Positions 1-11,500 of a DNA stretch of 64,000 bases are shown here, one piece after another. This stretch comes from Odontesthes bonariensis (Eukaryota > Chordata > Actinopteri > Atheriniformes > Atherinopsidae), in contig NC_134510.1 in the NCBI RefSeq assembly GCF_027942865.1, positions 5,056,001 through 5,120,000 on the forward strand, in the 5' to 3' direction. How positions within the stretch are numbered: position 1 is the first letter of the stretch; the number at the start of each line of letters is the position of its first letter. The position numbers were made by a program, and so were the translations under genes. The notes beneath the pieces are model-generated. The model made no database searches, was not told the origin of the DNA, and saw nothing but the letters and a program-made list of their open reading frames with translations.

Positions 1-156
1 TAGCTAGGAAATTGTTTTTGAATTGGCTCTATATGAACGAATTGGATTATTTTATGAATTATGATTATTATTAATTAATTGAATTCCAATTGGCTTGAAT
101 TGGACTTACTATCTAAGTGCCTTGAGATGACATTTGTTGTATTTGGCGCTATATAA

Positions 157-215
<59 letters not shown>
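1..215 (+). repeat. L2-type LINE 3' end with long poly-A tail
   Basis: Bases 1-158 match the 3' untranslated end of the L2 elements at 51138-51300 and 55199-55370. The usual TGAAT-type tail is replaced by an uninterrupted run of 57 A (159-215). The element enters from outside the window, so its 5' end is unknown. The reading frame on the opposite strand here is only the poly-A read as phenylalanine. Confidence 0.85.
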
Positions 216-217
<2 letters not shown>

Positions 218-1227
218 ATACAAATTTGAAAAAAAGATTATTGGATTTTGGTGAAAGACAAAGGTTTTTATTTTTTGCTAACTGAAGAAGTAAAAGAGGT
301 GAAAGGAATTCAGTGATACTGTGATTTACTATCAATCCAACGTGAATTCTTAACATTTTTTGCTGCTTGTTTTTATCACAGTTGAGCTCATAAAGTATCA
401 CTGATCAGGGTGAGCTGACATTTACTCAATTAAATTTGAATGATTGCATTGATATTTCACATTATGAGAAAAACAGGTAACTTTTCAAAACCAACATCTT
501 TGGTTTATTTCTGGAAAGGCTAAATTTAGCTCTTTTTGATGTCCCTGTAGCGGCGTGTTTGTTGTAGAACTGTTTCCGCATTTTGGTCTGTGTCAGTCTG
601 ACTTTTTTAATGCATTCTAGATTTTACGTGGGAACAGTGCACACAAGTTTCTGTTTTGATGTGAAAAACATACCCATCTGATTAGATTTAATTACATCTG
701 TGTCACTGTGCATAATCATTGTCCTGATCTCTGCATGAATAATGTGGAACATGTCCAAAGATGCAACCCCCACTTCAGAGAAACTACTTTTGTGTTTTGA
801 TTTGGTCTGCCACATCAATATTGAAACGATGTTATGACCTGCAAGGATACTTGGAAAAATTAATAGCTCTTTGCATAATTCATCAAGCTGTTCAGTTCCC
901 TATAAAATAATATCTTCATGTGTGGGCAGAGACAGTATTTGCTGCAATATAAATTAACTTATTTTTTATTTTTTTTAGATACCTATATCAGGTATCTGTA
1001 GAGTTTTTATACAAACCACATTAGACATGTTTTAGGAAAATCTAAGAACACAACTGTTCCAGCGACATATTCAGGCATGCTTAGATTTTTAGAGCAGCCT
1101 TATGCACTGTGGGCAGTATGCACACAAGATTACTGTTACATGAAAGAAAAGAAGTAGCAAGATGTTTGCCTTGATCTAGGCACTGTGGGTCTTGTTTTTT
1201 GTTTTGTAATAATGACACAAAATCCAA
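216..1227. other. AT-rich intergenic DNA, nothing recognised
   Basis: No open frame, RNA gene or clear repeat structure was recognised here. Short frames on either strand show no domain-like composition. Confidence 0.5.
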
Positions 1228-1620
1228 GGCAAGGCAAGGCAACTTTATTTATACAGCGCATTTCATACCACAGCAACTCAATGTGCTTTATATAAAGACA
1301 AGGCATTTAAAAGAACAGCATAAAGCAGCATAAAAACAAGCAATTTAAACAGAATTAAAAAATAGAATAAAAATTCAAACACACAGTTAAAAGCAATCAA
1401 AGAAGAAGGGGAAAAGAAAAATATAAAACAATTAAGAGGATTTATAGCATTATGCTTTAAAATTATTTAAAGGAACTCAACCATAAGCACACGGAAAGAG
1501 AAATGTCTTTAACCTGTTTTTAACAGCTAAAAGCTGCTTCACCGTGTCTAGTTTGAACTTTGGGCTCCACTATCTGACCTGAGTCAGTAGATCTCAGTAG
1601 ATCTCAGAGCTCTACTCAAG
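1228..1620 (-). repeat. 5'-truncated L2-like LINE tail, copy 1
   Basis: The GGCAAGGCAAGGCA-type end and about 270 bp of following sequence also occur, in the same orientation, at 24372-24720. Read on the minus strand, both end in the tail of an L2-like ORF2 followed by a short 3' untranslated region. This copy is the more diverged at its inner end. The two copies bracket the mc5r-mc2r locus. Confidence 0.75.
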
Positions 1621-3299
1621 TCAAAAGCCAACCCCCTCTCCCATAGGACCATTACCATAGTGGGTGGATGGAGTGGTGGTGGAAGGGGGCTCGATGTAAA
1701 AACATAAACAAGAAAGAGATAGACAAATAGGAGAGATGGAGAGAGAACAGCTTGAGGAAAGTGTGAGGGGCAATGACAAAGAGATTATCAATATAGTCAA
1801 ATTTTAAGTGAACAGTAGCATTCGGGAACGATGCATACGTGTCAACAAGTAAAAGACTGCAGCTTGTTTCGATATGTTATTATGCATTGATGATTCCTGG
1901 GAGCAGAATTTACACAACACAGTGGCTTAGATCCTCACATCCCAGCAAGCACATTTCACGTGCTGCACGTGCCCTCTGTCTCTGAGATCACAGCAGTAAG
2001 AAACAAAACGTCCACCTGTAGACACACCGCTGGCTGCAACCTGCACACGACTCAAACCCACAGAACATTTCCATGAGTCTTTCTTTTTTGCCAAATGAAT
2101 GCTCCATCAGACTATTCTCTCTTATCAATGAGTCACTCTTGGCAACGCGGTTATCTCCTCGACTGATACAAAAAAGCCTACTGACAGATGTTTAAAGAGT
2201 TTGCAGTCTCTATGAAAAACCAAGAGCCCTTTCCTAAAGCAAATGGGGTGCAACATCTGGGACAAAACATTCAGACATCAGAATTGTTGAAGAAGTTCTC
2301 TTTGCTTTTGTAGAAATCAGTTTTAGAGTAGATCAAATTTGTTGTGTCAATCTGCCCTCTTGCTCTATTAAGTCATATGAAAGTGGTTTATCTGTGAAAT
2401 GTTGCCAGAGGCAATTGACGATGTTCTACAGATTAAAAAAACAAAGCAGTGCATTTAGAATGAAAATGAATTAATAAATTAGCAGCCCCAAACATACGTC
2501 ATCTATCTTCTTTTAACTACAGTTGGTCATTGTTAATACCTCAAATAGTAGGCTTCTTTGTGTTATTGATTATGACTTTTGCTTCTATAATTTCCATTTG
2601 TTGCATCACCCTAACATGCATGAATAAAAAGCTGTGTCAATTCTCTGCAGAATATTTAGATGTGAAATTTTGCCTGTTGCAATTAATCCAATATTATGTA
2701 TAATGGGTGCTGTATTTTTCATTCTGGAAATGAGAGGCCGCATCTGAAGTTTCCACTGGGATTTCTCCCACAGCAGATATACTCTAAAGCCTCTTTAATT
2801 ATAATACAGGAGAGGCAACGCCAACATACCAGTCCTTATATACCAACCTCATTTGACTTAATCTATGCCACTATGATATCAAGAATGTTCTACGTTACTC
2901 GTTCAATTTTCCAGTAATGAAAACTGAAAAACTGTCTTTTTGACAAGTTCAAATGGAATTAAATGAATTTGCCTATTAACTAAGCACTTTTTGAAATACC
3001 AAGGCACCTTAGTTGAGCAATTATCTGATAAGTTGCAAGAGCTTTAAAAAGAAAAAGAAAAAAGCCTGCAGACATAGGTACTCTGACCATTTTGCCATGC
3101 AAAAAAGGATCTCAGAATGAATTCAGACTCTTGAAGCAGATAAGCAATAAAAAAAACCATTTCAGGTTCTGCTCCTGTTAGCAACATGAATCCATGGATC
3201 AAGCCTGTCTTCTTCCAGGTACCCAGGCTGCTGGTGGTGGGTGGTGTGTGCGTGTGATATCCTCTTAACACAGTTTGTGACCTTTGATACAGATTATTA
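1621..3299. other. Intergenic DNA upstream of mc5r
   Basis: AT-rich sequence with no recognisable gene. It may contain mc5r upstream regulatory DNA or non-coding exons, but nothing in it is diagnostic. Confidence 0.4.
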
Positions 3300-3570
3300 G
3301 TGGTTAGCATTCAACAACCTCTGTAAGGTTGTGTCAGTGGTTTGATTCGCGGCTTCCCCATGTCGAAGTGTCCTTGGGGCAAGACAGTGAACCCCATGTC
3401 TACCAATTTCTCCATCGGTGTGTGAACGTGTGTGATAGAGAAAAAAAGCTCTGTATAACCTGTGACATGTATGAGTGTGTGTGAATGAGTGAATGTGGCT
3501 TGTGTAATAGTACTTTGAGTTGTCAACTGGACTAGAAAAATGGTATAGTCAAAGGTATAGTCCATTTATC
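3300..3570 (+). repeat. SINE/MITE-like interspersed repeat
   Basis: The segment has the CCCCATGTCGAAGTGTCCTTGG-like block followed by GTGTGTGAATG repeats and a TTTGAGTTGTC...CTAGAAAA end. This layout belongs to a very common teleost short repeat. A diverged relative lies inverted at 8395-8627. The open frames across it are incidental. Confidence 0.6.
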
Positions 3571-3690
3571 ATAATTCTACAGAAATTTATGATGCAGATG
3601 ATGGAGCAGAATCTCAAGGGAATGTTTCCAAAGCCTGTCACAAGCTCAGGCTGTCAGGAACAAAGGAAGGTCCGATCCAGTATCAATATA

Positions 3691-3885
3691 CAGTGTTAAT
3701 ACATCCATCCATCATCCATTTTCTATACCTGCTGAATCCGTCGGTCAGGTCGCAGGGGGGCTGGAGCCTATCCCAGCGGTCCAGTGTTAATACATCCATC
3801 CATCCATCCATTTTCTATAACTGCTGAATCCGTCGGTCAGGTCGCAGGGGGGCTGGAGCCTATCCCAGCGGTCCAGTGTTAATAC
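3691..3885 (+). repeat. Tandem duplication of a 91-bp LINE-tail-like unit
   Basis: Two 91-bp units (3691-3781 and 3782-3872) and the start of a third are nearly identical. Each has an (ATCC)n stretch, a TTTTCTATA block and a GGGGGGCTGGAGCC core typical of a widespread fish LINE 3' tail. The units differ mainly in the number of ATCC repeats. Confidence 0.85.
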
Positions 3886-4655
3886 ATGTATTTTGTAAAT
3901 ACTTTGGAATTACAAAAATGCAGACAATGCTCCTATTAGATCATGGCATTTTGCAGGAATAAGACAGATTATGTCCAGAAGAGGGGCTACAGTGGGCATG
4001 ACGAAGGAATAAGTGAACTGCTGGATTCTTCACTGAACTCTTGGAAACATCTTACGTGTCACATGATGCTGGGGGATTTAAAAAACGTATATAAATATAC
4101 ATAACCTTAAAAGAAACTCCAATAGCATCATATGACATTACTGTGGTATCCATTTGATGGGTCATGAGTTACAAAACCTTTGGCTGTAAGGAAAAGTTAA
4201 AGTCTGTTTCCTTCACACCTCATCAGCTGAGGCTTAGTTTGTAAGACAGATGGTTTTTTATGTGCTCCATTCACTTAAAAGTGTCATGTAAGGGCCCTTT
4301 GTCCCTTTCCTTTCATAACCAAGTAAAAATGTTCAAAACAATTGTCAGTGCCATTTTGTTTGGCCTAACTTAGGAAAACAACAATTGTTTTTTGCTGACC
4401 CCATGAAGAGGGTTATAAATCATGGGGGTGCTGGATTTATTTCAGAAGCGGGGCAAAGACAAAACATGTGAGACATCACATCACTTTGTTATCTTGAGAA
4501 GCCACAACTGACAAGTGAACTGCTAATCCTGCTAAAGTGGAAAAAAGATTTAACTATGACTTGTCTGATCATCAATATGAGAATATCCCAAAGTTGTAAT
4601 GCATGCACATGCATGAAACATAACTCTTTCTCACTCTGGCATTTGTTTTTCGTTA
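3886..4655. other. mc5r proximal upstream region
   Basis: No clear core promoter was found. A TATAAA lies at about 4411, but with the probable 3' splice site at 4658 the transcription start may be further upstream in a non-coding exon. Confidence 0.35.
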
Positions 4656-4658
4656 CAG
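4642..4658 (+). other. mc5r: Candidate 3' splice site of a 5'UTR intron (mc5r)
   Basis: A pyrimidine-rich run ends in TTACAG at 4658, 17 bases before the first in-frame methionine and 41 before the conserved-looking start. This suggests that the first coding exon begins at 4659 and that mc5r also has an upstream non-coding exon, which I could not locate. Confidence 0.5.
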
Positions 4659-4699
4659 TGTGCTTGAAAAATGACATGCAGATAGAGTTGCAAGCAGGG

Positions 4700-4867
4700 A
4701 TGAATGTGACTGATAGGTCATCCTACCAAGGGGAGGAGCTTCTGGGCAACTCCACCTCTGCCTACTCTTACTATCATCCAAACTACACCCTCGCCCCTTC
4801 GCTTCTACAGGACAAGAGTAGCACCCCCATACCTGCAGCATGCGAGCAGGTCCACATTGCTGTGGAG
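4700..4867 (+). CDS. mc5r: mc5r coding exon 1
   Basis: Encodes the extracellular N-terminus up to the CEQVHIAVE block at the start of TM1. It ends before GTCTGT (phase 0). Two upstream ATGs exist: 4676 is in frame, and 4671 opens a four-codon uORF ending in TAG that overlaps it. Confidence 0.9.
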
Positions 4868-5494
4868 GTCTGTATCTGGGTGTATGTGAGTGTGTAAAAT
4901 ACCAATTGCATTTTTTTTAAACATTACAGATTTAAATGGTGGATACCATTAACTGTGCTGATCGTGTATGAATCCATACGTTTCTCATAGTTTCAGTTTT
5001 TTTTCTCTCCTCTTCTCAGGTGTTCCTGATCCTCGGTATCATCTCTTTGCTGGAGAACATTTTGGTCATTACAGCCATCGTAAAGAACAAGAACCTCCAC
5101 TCCCCCATGTACTTTTTTGTCTGCAGGTAAAAGATTCATGTTAAACTGTAATGTAATAATGTAACACTGTTGCAAGTTCAGCTGAAAGTGTTTTGGGCAC
5201 AGCGAATCTGTTAATTCTTTCAATCTTTGCGCATTGTGTCATTTAAATAATTTAAGGTTGCATTACATCTTCATTCAGGCATTATTGATGAATTAGGTGA
5301 TTATACAGCTGTCCCATAGGCCCCTATTCATTTTGGCTCGTACTCATACAGAAAAAAGAAAGAAAAAAAGTGCTTATTTTGTGTTCAGCTCCTATGAAAA
5401 CAGGGGATATGCTCATTATTGAATAGAAAAAGTTAACAGAAGATTTACTCCTGTGAAAATGTTTATTTCAAGCTGACAAGACTGTGAGAGTATG

Positions 5495-5525
<31 letters not shown>

Positions 5526-8500
5526 TCCAGCCAACTTTTTTTATAAATGTCAATGTAAGTGTGCACTTTAAATGACAACCAACCTGGCAAAAGTTTGCCC
5601 CAGAGAAATAAATTCCGGATTAAATATCTTTAAATATCCTCGCTTTAGAGTGCATTCTTTCATGCTGCTTCTTTGCATGTGACATTACCACAGAGATGAG
5701 TGATACATAGGGGAGGAAATGTTGTGTAATTTCATCCCTATTTGTGGATCTTTATCATAAAATAATGAAAATGAATGCAGGGATAACATGCTACATGCTT
5801 ATTAGTTTACACCAAGAACGGGTTGTCATTGTGATGGCGCAAACTTTTTTGCATTCAGCTCAAAGCACCGTAGCTTTAAAGAGCAGTTAACATTATTGGA
5901 CTCGGTTGTTTTGTATTATCAGTCAAGGCCATCACTTGTTTCCCTTGCATCATATTTAGGAAGGACATCTCAATAAGGCTGCGGCTACACGAAAACGTTT
6001 TTCACTGTAAACGATACTTTTTCTTATCGTTTCGCTGTCGCGGCCACACGGAGCCGGCGTTCCCACTACCCCAAAACGATAGTTTTTGAGAACGGGTTCC
6101 AGAGTGGGAAAGTTTGAAAACGGCCTCGTTTCGTTTCCATTGTTACAGCTAAAACGTTTTTGCGTCAGTCAAACGTTGACGCTGTGAGCCAATTTTAACA
6201 CTTCTCTATTGTCTCACAGCGTGGCGTGACACAGTGGCGTGTGTACTGCATCGTTTCATCGTTTTCATCCGTTTTCGTCTGGACCTGAGTCTTTACAGCA
6301 GCGCGTTGCCGTGTGGTCGCAAGAATTTTCGTACCCGTTTTCAAAAAAAACCTCGTTTCGTTTTCGTGTAGCCGTAGCCTAAGTCTCAGGATAACTGTTC
6401 AACCTTTTTTTCAGAGAATGTGAAGAGCACATTCAATCATCAAATCCTTTAACTGGTTTTCCCACTGAAGTGCGAATGCGTCACTACACAGCAGGAGGGT
6501 TTGTCAGCTCGTCTGCTGTATCCTGGAATCATAGAGAAGAAACAGTCAGTGGGGTTACATGGCACTGAAAGGATCAGATAATTGGCTAAATTACGATAAG
6601 ATTGAGTTATTAAGTTCATGTAGACACCTGAATCTGACAAGAAATTGGATCGAATTGAGTTACTCGCGATCGGATTAAGACCCCGAGATAATGAAAGTCA
6701 AAATAAACGTGCTTGTAGACGCTGAAGCACGTGGTGAATTAAACTTTGCATTCTGCGCATGCTCGAGATTTTTTCCCTGGGTCGGGAACCGGAAGTCGGA
6801 AGAGACTTACTAGAGATATTACTGTTGTTGTTGCCGTCAGAAAGAAACAAACAACGCGATGGAGAATGCTCCGTTGTGCATCGCGTTTGTGCAACAAGCA
6901 GCTCATCACAGACCAAATGTAGAGGGACGTAGCTTCATCTTGCTCTGTGTTCTCCATCTTTCTCCAATGCCTGAGTTTGTTGTTGTTGTTGGTGGTGAAG
7001 AGGTCAACAGGAAGTGGCTCTATTAGCAATAGTTTGAATGGGTACAGCGCCACCTATCGTATCGGAGTATGGCATATTTTGTGCCTCTGATCCGATTCAT
7101 TCACCGCCATACATCCAAAGAGAATTACCCTTGCTCAACTCATTCTTATTGTAATTTAGCCAATTATCTGATCCTTTCAGTGCCATGTGACCCCATTGTC
7201 TTTTGTAGATTGTGAATATCTATGTGCGTGAGAAAGCTTCTGTTAACCTGTCTGGTTGCTTCAGTCTGGCAGTAGCCGACATGCTGGTGAGTGTGTCCAA
7301 CGCCTGGGAGACCATCATCATTTACCTCCTCAACAACAGACAGCTGGTGGTGGAGGAGCACTTCATCAGGCAGATGGACAACGTGTTTGACTCAATGATC
7401 TGCATCTCTGTTGTTGCATCCATGTGCAGCCTGCTGGCCATCGCTGTGGACAGGTAAAAATTGTGGAGAGTAATTACATCAATTGTAATCATTTACTTAA
7501 ATTTGCGTGAAGATCCCGTTCAGTGATATGTATATATATATATATAAAAGTGTATTCTTAATTATTAAATGTAAGAGTAAATTAAATTAAATCAAAGTAA
7601 AATTAAGATTAAGTTTCCCTTTTTTAATTTATTTTCTATCTGGTGTTGTACATGTGCAATAAGACGCATCATGAGTGAAACAGTAAGACAACCATTACAC
7701 CTCATCCTGACTGAAAGCGAGTGAGCGAAACTGACGCGATACGACGACGAAATTTCGCGAGGGTGTCCTGATATGCAGCGTGACGATTTTGTCGGGAGTG
7801 ATTCTATTGGTTCAGAAAGTACTCACTTGAAAAACCGAGTTCTCTGGCTCCCTACGGTTCTGATTTTTGTGGTACGGGTGTTTGGGGTCATAAACCATTG
7901 GGTGCTGTTCAACGGTAAAGATCAGCTTCTCCTCGTCCATTATTCTCTGAGTGCTGCTGTCCTGTTGCTAACTAGTTTGTCAACAGGATTGATTTCAACC
8001 AATAAGAAGTGTTTAGGGGCGGGACGCCGCCGCGAAATGTCGTCCAAATGGAGACAGCGCGGGCGATTTTATAAGGGGCCGGCATCATCGCTGGACGGAG
8101 CGACATTTCTCGCGGCATGTTAGGACAGGCTGTTTGAAAAGTATGCGTTCTGATCACTTTTTATCAATCGCTCGCTCGCTCGCGTTCAGTCAGGATGGGG
8201 TGTTGGAGAAATCTTGTGAAGCTGGTTCACAAACTCTCACTGTTGCTGAGAAAGACTGTAGTTTTGATTAAGAGAGTAGTCTTGATTACATAGCTGTCCC
8301 TGCTACTGTGGCAATTACACATGGCTTTGAAGCCAGTGGTTTTTAAGTGCTGTAACTGATTTATATATCATATACTTATATAGACTTTTCTGCTAGTTGA
8401 CTACGAGCCACATAGATCCATTTACACATACAGTTATACAGCATGCCTTAGTCTATACAGTGTTACAAGCTTCACACTCTTTCCTCTATCACACACATTC

Positions 8501-11500
8501 ACACATGGACACTTATGGAGGCAACTTGGAATTCTTACCCAAGGATAGTTTGACATGTGACTTGGGGAAGCGGAGAATCAAACCTCCAACAATGCTTACC
8601 AGTCCCTGAGCTACAGCCGCCCCATGTAGTGGTTGTTTGTGTTGAGTTGCGATGTGTTAACTTGCAGTGTATTATACTATAATCAGAAGGAATGTAAAAG
8701 TGATGGATATGAGGGTGGCTGTCCTCACCCTTACAGATACTGTGAGGAGCTGGGTAATTATGGAGGGGCTCAGATTACAATCACTGGCTTCTGCATCAAA
8801 AGAAGCTTGTTAAGGTTGTTCAGACATTTGGTCAGCATGCCATCTAGAAGTGTCCTAATGGAGATGTTTTGGGTAGATATTATAATGACGAGATCTCAGG
8901 GCTGACCCAGAACGTACTGGAGAGATAATATCGATACTTATTGATATTATCAATAATACTCGACTGCCTTGGCCCCCCCTTAGTGTCCCTCTGGAAGAGT
9001 TTAAGAAGGTGGCTGAGGAAAGGGAAGTATGAGGATCTCTCAGACCCTTGCTCCTGTGTGATGGCGCACCCCCCCCCCCCCCCCCCCCCCCCCACTAGTT
9101 GTCCCTGTCTTTTTTGTTGGTTGTTTCTTCCCTTTTGCAAGGAGTAAGGCAGAGTGTTCATCAGGCTGATTGAGCCACACCTGGGGCTTGTGTCTTAAAA
9201 GCTTTATTTTGTGAATAAAAGTTATTTTCGACTCGTCTGTCTCCCATCTTTGTTGCAGCCTTAGAGCCGGGCTGTGACAAAAATGACACAAAATTATCTA
9301 AACTAAGGAAACGTGGAAGTCAGTTGTCAATAGTGTATGCATGCAAGAGTGTGTGGATGTGTAAGTGATCGAAAACAGAACAAAACAGTAGCCGCCCCGT
9401 AACCTGTTCTAATCAAGTTAATCCAAGTGGAGGGGGGGCGTAACTGGCAGGAGAGTATGTGCTTACACACAGGGGTGGCCATGAGTACCACTCTCGGGAT
9501 GATTTTGGTTACCGGGGAGGTGGTAAATGTGGTGCAAGTCATGTGAAGGGGATGAAGGAATTAGTCATCTGGGTAACAGCAGGCCAGAACGGGTTGCATA
9601 TGGTCAGGTACAGTTTGACTCAACTAAAACATTCCATTATTGCAAAGGCAGGGGGCATTGGAAAGGTGATTGTCCTAAACGCAGGGATAGTGGTCCCCAG
9701 GTTAAATCTGCTGCTCTTGCTGCCTCTGACGAACGTGTTAGTCCTGTCATTTCCTCCTCCCAGCAGGTGGAAGCTGGAGGTAGGTGCAGTTTGAACAAGG
9801 CTGATTTCTCAGCCCTTGTCTCAGATGGCCACTGGTTGGGAGTGATGCCACTGTGCCGGTAAAAAACTCGTATATTGTGAGTTCTGTGTTGCCTTTTTCT
9901 GAGGAAACCAATACTGGAGACTATATTTTGATACAGGGAATGGGGCTAACGGTGTTGCCAGTTCCGCTGCATAAACTGACGCTGCACTGTGGGTTGGTTA
10001 AGGGTGAGGTTGCCATGGGGGTGCGTCATACACTTCCCTATAAGGGGGTGGATATTATTCTTGGTAATGATCTTGCTGGGAGACATGTGTGGGCTGATGG
10101 TCTGCCACCTCCACCCATAGTAACATCTTCACCTGTTGTTACAGGAAAGCCAGATGGGAGTGCTCAGTGTTTTCCTGGAGTTTTCACGGCGTGTGCGGTG
10201 ACACGAGCTCGAGTCTAATACTGACCTTGAGGATGAGAGAGCAGGAAAGAGTGAGGTTTTCTCTGTCGACATCCCTGAGTCTCTTTTTTCTGTTTCTCGC
10301 AGTGACCTGCTGGTGGAGCAGAGAGCAGATCCCTCTCTGGGTCAGTTGTTTGATCAGGTTCTCACTGTTGAGGAGGCAGAGAGTGTTGCAAGTGGGTACA
10401 TGTTGAAGGATGGGTTGTTAAGGCTCAGATAACATTGTGGCTGACACTTTATCTAGAGCACCTTGCTCTTAAGTTTGTACTGTGCCATTATTGTTAATAC
10501 TTTGGTTTTTCATGTTTCCTCCATCGCTGTGTCTCGCTTGTTTGTTTCTTCCCTTTTGCAAGGAGTAAGGCGGAGTGCTCATCAGGCTGATTGAGCCACA
10601 CATGGGGCTTGTGTTTTAGAAGCTCCTCTCCTGCCAGTTATTATGAATTAAAGTTATTTTCGAATTTAAAAACTCTCGCCTGTCTCCCATCTTTGTGACA
10701 GCTGAAGAAAATGAGTAGATGAAACGTTCAATACCAATTAAATCATGATCCGTGATAACCAATTAAGTAATGTTATGTTATATAAAGTAGTATGGTGTGG
10801 TAATACCTATATTGTCCTCATAAAGCAATACTTTTGTAATAGCTGATTGTATAACCTTAGTGTAAGCAAGTGATTTAGCATTCAGCATTTTTTGGAGCCT
10901 GCCTCAAACAACCCCTGGCAAAAACTATGGAATACCCACACTTGCAGGAGGTTCAATGAGCTTTTTGTATTTTATAAAAAAAAAAAAAAAAAAAAGACAA
11001 CACAGATATGAGACAAAACATTTTTATTTGACTGTAGAACAATCTGGCTTTGGAAAAAATGAAAAAATAAATTATATTGAAGAAAAGCAGTCATGGACTG
11101 TGGATGATTGTATGAAAGTGATATTCACTGATCAAATATCTGCATTGAGCAATGAAACATATAAAAATGAGTTCCTGAAGAGGACAAGCAAATGTCTACA
11201 TTAATTGATGATAGGGTGTTGTGTCAGATAAAGGACAAGTGGAGATGGCAGTCTTTACCTCTACAGTAAAACGAATGGGTGAACACTGTCATTTTGGGAA
11301 CTTTTCTCATTCCATCAGTTAGAATGAAGTCTAACTCAGCAGAGGTCATTTCACAGGATTATTATGCATCTTGCTACAGAGTAAAGATAATTCAAACTCT
11401 TTTCCAGGAAAGACGTATCAACTAAAGAACATGGTCAGCAAATAGTCCAGATCCAGAAAAAAACAGTCCATGATAAGGACCATTTAAATAAATATTTACT

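Noticed and set aside
8880..9291. Proline- and glycine-rich frames on both strands
   Set aside because: They are the poly-C tract and its complement within repeat DNA.
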